From Candidatus Amarobacter glycogenicus (GTDB lineage: Bacteria > Chloroflexota > Dehalococcoidia > Tepidiformales > Tepidiformaceae), in contig JADJZF010000001.1 in assembly GCA_016719395.1 (NCBI GenBank), positions 62,001 to 126,000 on the forward strand: a stretch of 64,000 nt of DNA, read 5' to 3'. Position numbers and translations under genes: made by a program. Shown here piece after piece: positions 52,943 through 62,004 of the stretch. Each line of letters starts with the position of its first letter. Positions within the stretch are counted from its first letter, which is position 1. The notes below the pieces were generated by a model. The model saw nothing but the letters and a program-made list of their open reading frames with translations. It did not search any database and was not told the DNA's origin.

Positions 52943-53412
52943 CCAGTTGGGGCGAAGTGGCTGAACAGGCGCCTGAGCTCGCGGATGCGTGCCTGCGCCT
53001 CTTGCGGGGAGATGGCGCCACCACCGCCTACCTGGCGACGGTCCGCAACGACGGTGGCCCCCGCGTCCACCCCGTGATGCCCGTGGTCGCAGCCGGCAAC
53101 CTGTACGTCTTCGTGGTAACGATGTCGTGGAAGTACCAGGATCTTCTGCGCGACGGAAGGTACGCGCTGCACTCGTCACCATCGATCGGCGACGCCGAGG
53201 AGTTCTACATCACCGGGCCTGTCCGCCAGGTGGCCGTGGGCGAGACCCGCGAGATGGTGCGCGCGGCCTGTGACCAGCAGCTTGGTGCCCACGACTTCGA
53301 GGCGTTATTCGAGCTCGGAGTGGATCGCGTGCTGCACACACGCTGGGCCAACTGGGGCACCAGGGATGCCTGGCCGCACTACCTGAAGTGGCCGGGCGAC
53401 CTCTCCGGCTGA
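52939..53412 (+). CDS. Pyridoxamine 5'-phosphate oxidase-like protein (paralogue)
   Basis: A 157-residue paralogue of the previous gene, with GATTAYLATVRNDGGPRVHP, AGNLYVFVVTMSWKYQDLL, DGRYALHSSPSIGDAEEFY and the C-terminal end RDAWPHYLKWPGD. Translation is coupled to the previous gene. The two probably assemble into a heteromer or act on related substrates. Confidence 0.8.
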   Translation: MTSWGEVAEQAPELADACLRLLRGDGATTAYLATVRNDGGPRVHPVMPVVAAGNLYVFVVTMSWKYQDLLRDGRYALHSSPSIGDAEEFYITGPVRQVAVGETREMVRAACDQQLGAHDFEALFELGVDRVLHTRWANWGTRDAWPHYLKWPGDLSG

Positions 53413-53419
53413 GATCCCA

Positions 53420-54298
53420 TCATGCTCCCGGCATGGCGAGAAGGACGGCTGCCTCGGCTGCCGTCGCCACAGTCCGGCCCTTCCGCTGGCACAGCGCCAC
53501 CGCCCGTTCGATCAGCTCGACGTTCGAGGGCTGCATCGGCCCGCCGTAGTCTTCCAGGCCGACGCGCAGGTGGCCACCGAGTTCGAGGGCGTACTCCGCC
53601 AGCGGCGTGGCGAGCAGGTCCCCGCCGAGGACCGCCACGGACCACGGGAGGTGGGTGCCTTCCAGCATGGCGACGTAGGCGTCGAGCGAGGGCCGGGTCG
53701 GCGGTAGTCCCCAGTTGTACGCTCCAAAATAGAGCTTGATGAGTGCTCCTTCCGGCATGCGCCCGGCGCGCTCGTAGGCGAGCGCCACTCGCAGGAAGCC
53801 CGGTTCGAAGATGGAGACGCTCGGGGCGAGACCGAGTTCGGCGCAGGTTTCGAACATGTGGTTCGCATCGGAGAAGGTGTTGAGGTACGTGCCTGCCCCC
53901 GCCGGAAGCCCCGCCGCGTCCATCGGGCCGACGTTCACCGATCCGGGGTCGACGAGTCCGATGCGGCAGACCGCGGCCCGCGCGAGCGCCGGGATGTGCG
54001 CATACCGCTCCTCGATCGTCGTGTGGGGGCCGCCACTGGCCATGGTTGGGTAGAGCAGTGCATCCGGCTTCTCCCGGAGGATGGCCCTCCACGCCTCGAT
54101 GTACGGCTCGGGCCGGTGGACGCCGCTCGCCCCGCCGACAACCGGCTCATCGTTGTGGTTGTGGACGATAGCGGCGCCCGCGGCGAAACAGCGCAGTCCG
54201 TCTTCGGCGACCTCGGCGGGTGTCCTGGGGACGTTTGGATTGCGGGCCTTCGGCGTCCCCCCATTGATGGCGGCTTCGATGATGACGGCAGCACTCAT
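53420..54298 (-). CDS. 3-keto-5-aminohexanoate cleavage family protein (BKACE)
   Basis: A 292-residue BKACE (DUF849) TIM-barrel enzyme. These cleave beta-keto acids with acetyl-CoA, giving a CoA ester and acetoacetate; the metal is usually zinc. Visible marks: IIEAAINGGTPKARNPNVPR, the metal-ligand HxH in AIVHNHNDEP, PTMASGGPHTT, DANHMFETCAELGL and FGAYNWGLPPT. It may feed the CaiB or acyl-CoA dehydrogenase steps seen elsewhere. It is convergent with the PNPOx pair, 7 bases away. Confidence 0.88.
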   Translation of the reverse strand: MSAAVIIEAAINGGTPKARNPNVPRTPAEVAEDGLRCFAAGAAIVHNHNDEPVVGGASGVHRPEPYIEAWRAILREKPDALLYPTMASGGPHTTIEERYAHIPALARAAVCRIGLVDPGSVNVGPMDAAGLPAGAGTYLNTFSDANHMFETCAELGLAPSVSIFEPGFLRVALAYERAGRMPEGALIKLYFGAYNWGLPPTRPSLDAYVAMLEGTHLPWSVAVLGGDLLATPLAEYALELGGHLRVGLEDYGGPMQPSNVELIERAVALCQRKGRTVATAAEAAVLLAMPGA

Positions 54299-54408
54299 GG
54301 CGCCGTAGTTAAGCAGAATCCCCGGCGCCGTGACGACTGCCGGCGCGAAAGAAGTCGTATTTCTTTCTGTTTCGTCACCTGGACGGTGGGTTAGTCCATC
54401 CTAGAGGC

Positions 54409-55059
54409 ATGCGCATCAAGAACTTCCTTCCCCTCGCCGCCTTTGTCCCGGCGCTCCTGCTATCAGCCTGTGGCGACGATGACGACAACACCGCTTCGGC
54501 GACCGCCACGGCTCCGGCCGCCACTTCCGCGGCTTCCCAGACCGCTGCCCCGACCGTCACCGCACCTTCTGGCACTCCTGCGCCGGCCTCGCCTACCGCC
54601 TCCGGGGCCTTCCAAGGGAGCACGACGGCGGTCGAAGTCGCCCCGCCTGCCGGCCTCCAGCAAGCCTCCCTCGTCGAAGTTCGGGCCGCGGCACACGAAG
54701 GCTACGACCGCCTGGTCTTCGAGTTCGCCGGCGCCCAGCTGCCGGGCTACAGGGTGAGCTACGAAACGAAAGCGGTGGCCTGCGGCAGCGGCCAGGATGT
54801 GACGGCGTTCGTTGGCGAAGGCACAGTCCCGGCGGGCCTGCTGCTCATCACGATGCGCCCGGCGTCCGCCCACAACGAAGCGGGGCAGTTGACCGCCGTG
54901 CGCACGCTTCGGCCGGCGCTCTCCTCGCTCAAGAACGTCTTCGGTACTTGCGATTTTGAAGGCGTGGTCACCTACGCCGTCGCCGTAAGCGGGATGAAAC
55001 CATTCACAGTCAGCACCCTGGCAAACCCGCCCCGCCTGGTGATCGACTTCGCCCGGTAG
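54409..55059 (+). CDS. AMIN-like domain lipoprotein
   Basis: A 216-residue lipoprotein. Signal peptide with lipobox LLLSACGDDDD, a Thr/Ala/Pro-rich linker (residues ~25-70) and a C-terminal AMIN-like beta domain: LVEVRAAAHEGYDRLVFEFA, GYRVSYE, FVGEGTVPAGLLLITMRPAS, and the end STLANPPRLVIDFAR. The AMIN-like family is found in actinobacterial and chloroflexotal envelope proteins and is thought to bind the wall. A small membrane protein follows 22 bases later. Confidence 0.82.
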   Translation: MRIKNFLPLAAFVPALLLSACGDDDDNTASATATAPAATSAASQTAAPTVTAPSGTPAPASPTASGAFQGSTTAVEVAPPAGLQQASLVEVRAAAHEGYDRLVFEFAGAQLPGYRVSYETKAVACGSGQDVTAFVGEGTVPAGLLLITMRPASAHNEAGQLTAVRTLRPALSSLKNVFGTCDFEGVVTYAVAVSGMKPFTVSTLANPPRLVIDFAR

Positions 55060-55081
55060 GGGCGTGCGGTACAATCCGGGC

Positions 55082-55459
55082 ATGTCGCCAGGTGCGCGCC
55101 TCGGCGCGGGAGTCCTCACCATCGTCGGAGGGGCCATAGCCCTTGTGCTCGGGCTGTTGCTCGCACTTGTCGGCGGTGCGCTCGAGGCTGTCTATGGCAC
55201 GAACGGCAACTCCGCCGGGGTGAGCGGCGTGCTCGCCATCCTGTTTGGGCTCGGCGCCGTCCTCATCGCGGTGCTGTTCTTCCTCCCCTCCAAGAAGCCC
55301 GCCGTCATCCTCCTGGCGTTCGATATCGCCGGGATGGTGTGGGCGTTCGCACGCGTGGACGCATGGGCCCTGGCGCTCGTCCCCCTGGTCCCTCTCGGCG
55401 TCGCTCTCTTCCTTGGCGTTGCGTCGGATGGCCGCCGCGACACCTCGGCTTCGACGTAG
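55082..55459 (+). CDS. Small membrane protein
   Basis: A 125-residue protein with four hydrophobic segments (GAGVLTIVGGAIALVLGLLL, GVSGVLAILFGLGAVLIAVL, PAVILLAFDIAGMVWAFA, WALALVPLVPLGVALFLG). I do not recognise a family. It may form an operon with the AMIN-like lipoprotein. Confidence 0.6.
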   Translation: MSPGARLGAGVLTIVGGAIALVLGLLLALVGGALEAVYGTNGNSAGVSGVLAILFGLGAVLIAVLFFLPSKKPAVILLAFDIAGMVWAFARVDAWALALVPLVPLGVALFLGVASDGRRDTSAST

Positions 55460-55507
55460 TGCCGGGTTCACTGTTCCCGTCTGCCCGTTCGGGCTACGCT
55501 ACCCCTC

Positions 55508-56764
55508 ATGAACGAAACGCTTCGCGCGCGGACGCGTGTTGTCGTCACCGGTCTCGGTGCTATCACCCCGGCCGGTCAGACCGTCGCTGAATTCTGGGAC
55601 AACCTGGTCAACGGCCGTTCCGGCATCGACTACATGCAACTCATCGACCCGGTCGACTTCGCCTGCAAGGTCGCGGGCGAGGTCAAAGCATGGGAACCGA
55701 AAAAGTTCATCGAGCACAAGGCTGCTCGGCGCATGGCCCGCTTCTCCCAGTTCATGGTCGCCGCTGCCGGACAGGCTTTCGAAGACGCGGCCATCGACTT
55801 CGACAAGGAGGACCGCGACCGCGTTGGCGTCCTCATCGGCAACGGCGGCGGCGGCTACCCCGACATCCAGGAAGGCGCCGAAACGCTCTTCAACCGCGGC
55901 GGGATGAAACTCGACCCCCTGTACCTGGCGAAGAGCCTCGGCAACATGGCCGCGGCGCAGGTTGCGCTGCAGTACAACCTGCGCGGCTACAACGGCACGA
56001 TCGTCACCGCTTGCGCGGCGGGCACCCAGGGCATCGGCGAAGCGTCGATGATCATCCGCAGCGGCCGCGCCGAGATCGTCCTCACCGGTGGTTGCGAAGC
56101 CGGCATCAGCGAACTCGGCCTGGCCGGCTTCTCGGTCATGCGCGCCCTTACCAGCAACAACGAACCCCCCAGCGCCGCCAGCCGTCCCTTCGACCTCACT
56201 CGCGACGGGTTCGTGCCCTGCGAGGGCGCAGGCGCCTTGCTCCTCGAAAGTGAAGAGCACGCGCTTGCCCGGGGCGCCCGGATCTATGCCGAGGTCGCCG
56301 GATTCGGGTGCACGAACGACGCCTACCACGTCGCGGCCCCCCCGGAAGATGGAGAAGGCGCCGGCCGAGCGATGGCCCTCGCCATGAAGGACGCCGGCAT
56401 TACCGCGGAACAGGTCGACTACGTGAACGCCCACGCCACAAGCACCCCCCTGGGCGACACCGCAGAGACCAACGCCGTCAAGCGTGCGCTCGGCGAGCAT
56501 GCCTACAAAGTGGCGATCAGCGCGACCAAGTCGCTCATTGGCCACGGTCTCGGCGCCAGTGGAGGCATGGAAACGGTCGCGACGGTGAAGACCATCGAGA
56601 CCGGCATAATTCACCCCACCATCAACCTCCACACCCCGGATCCGTCCTGCGACCTCGACTACGTCCCCAACGTCGCCCGCCGAGCCGACGTGAAAGTCGC
56701 GCTCAAGAACAGTTTTGGTTTCGGCGGCCAGAACAGCTGCCTCGTCATCGTGAAGTACGAGAAG
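55508..56764 (+). CDS. fabF: Beta-ketoacyl-ACP synthase II (3' end disrupted)
   Basis: About 419 residues of a KAS II (FabF). The catalytic Cys is in VTACAAGTQGIGEASM, the two His in VNAHATSTPLGD and SLIGHGLGASGGMETVA, and the conserved end NSFGFGGQNSCLVIVKYE is present. FabF normally stops within a few residues of this point. Here the sequence enters a G/C-only tract at 56765, so the true stop is lost. The frame through the tract is not protein. It extends acyl chains in fatty acid synthesis. The gene is otherwise complete and intact. Confidence 0.92.
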
Positions 56765-56998
56765 GGGGGGGCCCGGGGGGGGGGGGCGGCCCCCGCCCGG
56801 GCGCGGGGGGCAAAAAAGGGGGGGCCCCCAGAAGGGCCCCCCGGGGGGGGGGGGGCGGGGGGGGCGGGGGGGGGGGGGGGGGGGCCCCCCGGCCCCCCGG
56901 GGGGGGGGGGGGCCCCGGCCCCGGGGGGGGGGGGAGGGCCCCCCCGGGGGGCCCCCCCCGGGGGGGGGGGGGCCCCCCCCCGGGGCCGGGCCGGGGGT
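56765..56998. other. G/C homopolymer tract, probable assembly artefact
   Basis: About 234 bases made almost only of G and C in long runs, with one short run of A and no coding sense. It begins inside the last codons of fabF. It does not look like biological sequence and matches the low-signal poly-G or junk consensus seen in short-read data. Real sequence resumes near 57000. Confidence 0.85.
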
Positions 56999-57039
56999 TT
57001 GTTGCGGGGGTCCTGGATAGAACCCCACCATCGAGGCAG

Positions 57040-57059
57040 GCGAGGCAGTTATGCCTCGC
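57040..57059. terminator. Convergent terminator between fabF and the SGNH gene
   Basis: GCGAGGCA-GTTA-TGCCTCGC, an 8-bp perfect stem with a 4-base loop. There is no T-run, so it is only a possible terminator, but its place between two convergent genes supports it. Confidence 0.4.
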
Positions 57060-57115
57060 GTGCCGCGCATACTCGGAACGTCCCGCGGGGCCTGCGCGCC
57101 GAATCGGTGGATCAC

Positions 57116-57859
57116 CTACCCTCGTGCCGCGCTCCAGGCTGCCACCATCGCGCGGCCGTCGACTTCCCCCGAAATCCGCTCGCCCGCGGTGCTGTTGTGC
57201 CAGCGCGCCCCGTTCAGCATCGACCGCATCTCGGCCTCCGAAACGACCGGGCGCTCCACGTAGGGCGTGTGGTGGCGTTCGCAGATCGCGCGCATCGTCC
57301 GGGACATGGCGGCGTTCCGCGCGATGTTCCGATTATTCGAGCGCCTGGTCGACAACGGGAGCTTCGCCCAGTGGTCGTTTCCGCGGACAACAAGGAGCGG
57401 GCCTTCGCGGGAGAGGACCTTCTGGATCGTCGCTTCCATGGCCGCCGCGACTTGCTCCACGCTGAAGTGGGTTGCAGAAGGCAGCACGCGAACCAGAGCG
57501 CGGCTCGTCGTGATCGCCAGTCGGTTGTCCGCGAACCATCGATGCTTCCCAAGCTTGAGTCCCGCATCCGCAAGATAGCTGCCGGCGCGTCCGAACTTCC
57601 GCTCCAGCCACAACGGCACGGACTCGTGCCCGTACCAGAAGTTGCTGACCTGCAGCACCACGACATCCGGATGGTATTCGTCCATCCAGCGCCCAACGTG
57701 TTCCGGGATCTCCGCGGTCGGCCATGCTCGCTTGAGGATCGTTTCGACGGGCTCGCCCGACGCCTCCCCGAGCATCCGGGATGCGATGTGCCAGCCTCGC
57801 TGCTCCTCCGGCAGGCCGCCGGCGACGTCGTTGCTCGTCCCGATTCGGAGCACCAGCAT
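57116..57859 (-). CDS. SGNH hydrolase-like protein
   Basis: A 247-residue protein, a paralogue of the gene at 60337. Shared parts: MLVLRIGTSNDV at the start, EEQRGWHIASRMLGE, GEPVETILKRAWP, DEYHPDVVVLQVSNFWYGHES and a tail. The fold resembles SGNH/GDSL hydrolases (N-terminal GTSND block; the C-terminal DxxH block seen in the paralogue as DRIHPGATGH is here poorly conserved: RWHNSTAGERISGE). Activity is uncertain. It starts 2 bases after the acyl-CoA dehydrogenase stop, so it is in that operon. Confidence 0.75.
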   Translation of the reverse strand: MLVLRIGTSNDVAGGLPEEQRGWHIASRMLGEASGEPVETILKRAWPTAEIPEHVGRWMDEYHPDVVVLQVSNFWYGHESVPLWLERKFGRAGSYLADAGLKLGKHRWFADNRLAITTSRALVRVLPSATHFSVEQVAAAMEATIQKVLSREGPLLVVRGNDHWAKLPLSTRRSNNRNIARNAAMSRTMRAICERHHTPYVERPVVSEAEMRSMLNGARWHNSTAGERISGEVDGRAMVAAWSAARG

Positions 57860-57861
57860 CT

Positions 57862-59040
57862 CTACCCCCGAGGAAGCCCAAGCCCGCGCTGGGCAATGAT
57901 GTTCCGCTGGATCTCGCTCGTCCCGCCGCCAATCGGGCCGGACATCGAAAGCAGGTAGCCGGTCAGCACGCGGCCATGGAGTTGCGCCCACTTGCTTCCC
58001 GGCTGGAGCTGACCGTAGGCGCCCATCAGGTTCACGCCGGCGTTCCCCACTTTGATGCCGAGGAGCGCCATCCAGACCTTTCCGATGCTCGCCTCGTAGT
58101 TCGGCACATCGCCTTTGGCTTGCAGCCAGGCCGTCCGGTAGGCGCATAGACGCCCAACCTCCACCTCCACGGCCAGGTCGGCGAGCTTCGTCCGCACGCT
58201 GTCCTTGTCCCACGGACGCCCACCCGCATGCGGCTCCTTCGCCCAGCGGATCAGGTCGTGGATGGTCCGGCGTGCCCCGCTGATCGCCGCAATGTTCGAG
58301 CGCTCGAAGTCCAGTGTCGTCGTCGCCACATACCAGCCGTTGTCGAGACCGCCCATGAGGTCCTTCGCAGGCACGCGAACGTCTTCGAAGAACACCTGGT
58401 TGAAGTCGTGCCGGTAGGCGATGTTCGGGATCCCCTGGACCGAAATGCCCGGTGTCTTCATGTCCAGGATGAAAGCGCTGATGCCCTTGTGTTTCGGGAC
58501 CTCCTGGTTCGTCCGGGCCAGGAGCAGCATCTTGTCGGCAACGTGGCCGTTCGACGTCCAGATCTTCTGTCCGTTGATGACGTAGTCGTCGCCGTCGCGG
58601 ACCGCCTTGGTCTCCATGCTCGCGAGGTCCGAGCCGGACCCGGGCTCGCTGAAGCCCTGGCAGTACCAGGTGTCGCCGGCCGCCATCCCCGGCAGATAGC
58701 GCCCCTTCTGCTCGTCGTTGGCGTGGACGAGCATCGTCGGCCCGGTGATACCGATCGTGAAGAGCCGCCCGCCGGAAGGTGCCCGGTGGTAGGCGAGCTC
58801 TTCGTTCAGGATCATTTGTTCAATCTGGGACTTCCCCAGCCCGCCGTACTTCTCCGGCCAGGCGGGCGCAAACCAGCCCCTGGCGCCGAGTTTCTTCGTG
58901 AACTGGCGGGCGAACGCCATCTGGTCTTCGTTATCGAAAAAGTCGTCGTCGCCTTCGAACCCGGGAGGGATCTCCTGCTTCAGGAACGCGCGCAGTTCGC
59001 TGCGCCACTGTTCAGTCTCGGCGGGGAATTTGAACTCCAT
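57862..59040 (-). CDS. Acyl-CoA dehydrogenase
   Basis: A 392-residue flavoprotein that oxidises acyl-CoA to enoyl-CoA. Domain order: N-terminal helical domain, middle domain (WYCQGFSEPGSGSDLASMET, GQKIWTSNGHVADKMLLLAR) and C-terminal domain ending PIGGGTSEIQRNIIAQRGLG, the FAD-binding and dimer contact. It belongs to the long-chain/steroid type (FadE-like) by its N-terminus and GGTSEIQRN. ATG 59040 (MEFKFPAETEQW) is chosen. With BKACE and CaiB genes it suggests catabolism of fatty, steroid or amino acids. Confidence 0.92.
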   Translation of the reverse strand: MEFKFPAETEQWRSELRAFLKQEIPPGFEGDDDFFDNEDQMAFARQFTKKLGARGWFAPAWPEKYGGLGKSQIEQMILNEELAYHRAPSGGRLFTIGITGPTMLVHANDEQKGRYLPGMAAGDTWYCQGFSEPGSGSDLASMETKAVRDGDDYVINGQKIWTSNGHVADKMLLLARTNQEVPKHKGISAFILDMKTPGISVQGIPNIAYRHDFNQVFFEDVRVPAKDLMGGLDNGWYVATTTLDFERSNIAAISGARRTIHDLIRWAKEPHAGGRPWDKDSVRTKLADLAVEVEVGRLCAYRTAWLQAKGDVPNYEASIGKVWMALLGIKVGNAGVNLMGAYGQLQPGSKWAQLHGRVLTGYLLSMSGPIGGGTSEIQRNIIAQRGLGLPRG

Positions 59041-59167
59041 GGCCAGCCTCCAGGATGCCGGATGATTGAACCACATCCGCCCAATTCCGGCGCGGCTCGC
59101 GGGCAGTCTCACCTCCCCAGGAGGCGGCCGACTTTCCCGTTTCGACTTTCCTCTTTCTACTTAACGC

Positions 59168-60277
59168 ATGAAGTACCGGCGGGTGGTCGCCAAATTCGGC
59201 ACAAGCCTGCTCACGGCTGGCTCCGATCGGCTCAACCTGGAGGCGATGGCACAGCTCGTCGGGCAGGTCGTCCGCCTGCGTGCCCAGGGCTGCGAGGTGG
59301 TCGTCGTCTCCAGTGGAGCACAGGCCGCGGGCCGCCACCGCCTGCGCGGAAGGCTCCAGGCCGGACATACTCCGAGCCGCCAGGCTGTCGCCTCCGTGGG
59401 GCAGAGCCACCTCATGCAAAGCTGGGACGAACTCTTCGATTGGCACGACACCGTCGTTGCCCAGGTGCTCCTTACCCGCCGGGACCTGACCGACCGTCTC
59501 GGCTACCTGAACGCGCGAAACACGCTGCGCGACCTCATCGAAGCCGGCGCAGTCCCGATCGTGAACGAAAACGATGCCGTCGCCCTGGACCAGGTGCTCG
59601 CCACCCGCATCGGCGAAAACGATAGCCTTTCCGCCTATGTGGCCAATCTCATCGATGCCGACCTCCTCGTGATGCTCACGGACGTGGAAGGTCTGTACGA
59701 CGGCGACCCCCGGCTCAACCCGGGCGCGAAACTGCTCGACCGTGTCGAACGCATCGACGGGACCATCGAGGCGCTCGGCGGCGGCTCCCACGGGGCCGGC
59801 ACCGGCGGCATGGCGACGAAGCTCCGAGCCGCCCAGATCGCGACACAGGGGGGCGTCGATGTCGTGGTCGCCAGTGGCCGTCAGCCGGATGTCCTCGTTG
59901 CGGTCGTCCACGGCGAAGCCCATGGCACCTACTTCCCGGCTCCGGGAGACCGCATCGAGAGCCGCAAACGCTGGATCATCTCCCACATCTCCCGCGAAGG
60001 TCATGTCGTAGTGGATGCCGGGGCGGCGGCCGCCCTTCGGGCGCAGGGCCGAAGCCTCCTGCCTGCGGGAGTGGCCCTGGTTGTCGGCCCGTTCGCCCGC
60101 GGCGACGCTGTCGAAATCCGCGACCCCGAAGGAAACCGGGTTGCCGCCGGGACCACCAACTACGCCAGTGACGAACTCGCGAAGATCCGCGGGATGAAGA
60201 GCGATCGGATCGCCGAGACGCTCGGTTACAGCTACGGCGACGAAGTGATTCACCGCGACAATATGGTGCTGTTCTAA
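59168..60277 (+). CDS. proB: Glutamate 5-kinase
   Basis: A 369-residue ProB, the first enzyme of proline synthesis: glutamate + ATP to glutamyl-5-phosphate. The kinase domain shows VAKFGTSLLTAG, VVVVSSGAQAAGR, the VPIVNENDAVA motif, LLVMLTDVEGLYDGDPR and GTGGMATKLRAAQIA. A C-terminal PUA domain (residues ~285-369) follows, as in typical full-length ProB. The proA gene is not next to it. It is divergent from the acyl-CoA dehydrogenase gene. Confidence 0.95.
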   Translation: MKYRRVVAKFGTSLLTAGSDRLNLEAMAQLVGQVVRLRAQGCEVVVVSSGAQAAGRHRLRGRLQAGHTPSRQAVASVGQSHLMQSWDELFDWHDTVVAQVLLTRRDLTDRLGYLNARNTLRDLIEAGAVPIVNENDAVALDQVLATRIGENDSLSAYVANLIDADLLVMLTDVEGLYDGDPRLNPGAKLLDRVERIDGTIEALGGGSHGAGTGGMATKLRAAQIATQGGVDVVVASGRQPDVLVAVVHGEAHGTYFPAPGDRIESRKRWIISHISREGHVVVDAGAAAALRAQGRSLLPAGVALVVGPFARGDAVEIRDPEGNRVAAGTTNYASDELAKIRGMKSDRIAETLGYSYGDEVIHRDNMVLF

Positions 60278-60336
60278 CAGGTCAGAGTGCGCGCACGCTC
60301 GCCGGACACAGGCTCGCGCTGTTTCTGGCGAGACCG

Positions 60337-61113
60337 ATGATCCAGAATCGCGCCGTGAAACTCCTTCGGCTCGGCAACAGCGACGACATCGATCCGTCTG
60401 TGCCCGACGACCAGAAAAATTGGTACGTCGCGGGCAAAGTGCTGGAGGAAGCCATCGGCGAGCCAGTCGAGACGGTGGTCAAGGCGATCTGGCCGGGCGA
60501 GGAACTGCCTCGCAAGGTCTCGGAGTGGATCGACGAGTACCGGCCAGACATGGTGTTCCTGAAGGTGACATGGGTGTGGTACGGCTACGAGTCCGTGCCG
60601 CGGCGCATCGAGCGAATCTTCGGCCGGGCGGGCAAGCCGGTTGCGCGGGCGGGGTTGAGGGCGGCGAAGCGTCCGAGGCTCGCACACACATGGTGGTTCA
60701 GGACCGGACGCCGCGCCGCCCACCGCGTCATCGGTGGGGATACGCAGTGGCACTCGGATGCCGTCCTGGAAACCATGGAGGCCACTATCCGGAAGGTTGT
60801 GGCGCGCGAGAACGTGGCGTTACTGGTGAAGGGTACCGGCGGCGGGCGCCGCAACGAGGGCCCGCTGAAGGGACAGTTCGAACGCTTCGCGAAGCGCCGG
60901 GCCTACGTCGAAGGGAACGTCGAGAAGCTCTGCGACGAACTTCACGTCCCCTATGTCGGCACCGGCCCCCGGAAGCCGGAGGAGCAGCGGGACCTGGCGA
61001 AGGGAGATCGCATCCATCCTGGCGCCACGGGGCACTACTGGATGGGCCGCCAGGAGGGCCTCGCCCTCATCGACGCCTGGAAGGCGTCTGGCGGGACGGT
61101 CCGCGCAGACTAA
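60337..61113 (+). CDS. SGNH hydrolase-like protein (paralogue)
   Basis: A 258-residue paralogue of the gene at 57116. It shares KLLRLGNSDD, NWYVAGKVLEEAIGEPVETV, DEYRPDMVFLKVTWVWYGYE and METTIRKV-type helices. The final block DRIHPGATGHYWMG has the Asp-x-x-His arrangement of SGNH hydrolases. It is intact here, so this copy is more likely to be active. Substrate unknown; esterase of a glycan or lipid is possible. It is 59 bases after proB. Confidence 0.75.
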   Translation: MIQNRAVKLLRLGNSDDIDPSVPDDQKNWYVAGKVLEEAIGEPVETVVKAIWPGEELPRKVSEWIDEYRPDMVFLKVTWVWYGYESVPRRIERIFGRAGKPVARAGLRAAKRPRLAHTWWFRTGRRAAHRVIGGDTQWHSDAVLETMEATIRKVVARENVALLVKGTGGGRRNEGPLKGQFERFAKRRAYVEGNVEKLCDELHVPYVGTGPRKPEEQRDLAKGDRIHPGATGHYWMGRQEGLALIDAWKASGGTVRAD

Positions 61114-61129
61114 GCGACGGCAAATCGCA

Positions 61130-61164
61130 GGCCGTGGGCGCGTCTCCCAAACGCGCTCACGGCC
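61130..61164. terminator. Terminator between convergent SGNH and DUF805 genes
   Basis: Stem GCCGTGGGCGCG / CGCGCTCACGGC (12 bp, one mismatch) with a 9-base loop. It lies between the two convergent genes. Confidence 0.6.
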
Positions 61165-61192
61165 TCGGTGTTCCCCGAACCCGAGCCCTTGC

Positions 61193-61519
61193 TTATTCGC
61201 TCTTCAGTCCCGCGAAAGGCGGCCCGTAGGCGTTGTCCCCGGGGTCGCTCGGCGTGATTCCGGCCCAGACGAGGACGATGAGTCCGCCGACGATGGGGAT
61301 GAGACCGATGAGCTGGAGCCAGTACGTCTTCCCGAAGTCGTGAAAGCGCTTGCAGCCAATGGCGATCTGCGGCCAGATGAGCGCAAGGCTCAGGATGCCG
61401 AACAATGGGTGAACAAACACGATGAGGAACGAGAGTGCAACGCCGACTCCCCACGCCGCCCAGAAGATCTGGCGCGTGATCCGTCCCTCGAACGAGAACA
61501 ATAACTGTTGATATGTCAT
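61193..61519 (-). CDS. DUF805 family membrane protein
   Basis: A 108-residue DUF805 protein. It begins with LLFSFEGRITRQIFWAAWG (the family's F-x-GR-x-x-R motif), has three hydrophobic segments and ends in a Pro/Gly-rich tail. Function of DUF805 is unknown. It stands alone, divergent from rpsT. Confidence 0.85.
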   Translation of the reverse strand: MTYQQLLFSFEGRITRQIFWAAWGVGVALSFLIVFVHPLFGILSLALIWPQIAIGCKRFHDFGKTYWLQLIGLIPIVGGLIVLVWAGITPSDPGDNAYGPPFAGLKSE

Positions 61520-61635
61520 AGCAGGTGATCCTTCTCCCCGGTGATCAGGCGGAGCATACAGCGAGTCTCATGACCTGAATAGCGTCATTCTTTCGGGCGG
61601 AACCCTGCTGCGGGCCGACAGCAGGGAGTGTCGCG

Positions 61636-61664
61636 TTGCCGGGAGACCTGCGTCGCGGTACTCT
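61636..61664 (+). promoter_or_regulatory. Promoter of rpsT
   Basis: TTGCCG (-35) and TACTCT (-10) with a 17-base spacer, ending 44 bases before the rpsT start. The spacing is ideal for a housekeeping sigma factor. Confidence 0.5.
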
Positions 61665-61707
61665 TTTCGTTCGACACTCTCAATACTAGGCCCGGATACC
61701 GAAACAC

Positions 61708-61974
61708 ATGGCACACCATAAGTCCGCTATTAAGCGCTGGCACCAGTCTCTTCGCGAACGTGAGCGCAACCGCACACGCCGCACCATTGCTCGCGGTACC
61801 GTCCGCCGAGTCCGCGAAGCCGTCGCCGCGGGCGATGACACCGCTACCCGGGAAGCCCTCAGCGCCGCCTACAGCGCGCTCGACCGCGCCGCCAAGATGG
61901 GCGCCATCCACACCGGCAAGGCCGACCGCACCAAGGCGCGCCTCGCTGCCTTCATCAGCAAGGGCGCTGCCTAG
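61708..61974 (+). CDS. rpsT: 30S ribosomal protein S20
   Basis: An 88-residue S20. The basic N-terminus MAHHKSAIKRWHQSLRERER is characteristic, and the helical C-terminus (AYSALDRAAKMGAIHTGKAD) follows. The protein binds 16S rRNA in small-subunit assembly. Length and Lys/Arg content are as expected. It has its own promoter and terminator. Confidence 0.96.
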   Translation: MAHHKSAIKRWHQSLRERERNRTRRTIARGTVRRVREAVAAGDDTATREALSAAYSALDRAAKMGAIHTGKADRTKARLAAFISKGAA

Positions 61975-62004
61975 GCACTCCCCGTCCGGGCTCTCAGGAC
62001 CAAG

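Noticed and set aside
55499..57115. 538-codon ORF on the minus strand opposite fabF and across the G/C tract
   Set aside because: Proline-rich nonsense where it crosses the homopolymer tract; fabF motifs are on the plus strand.
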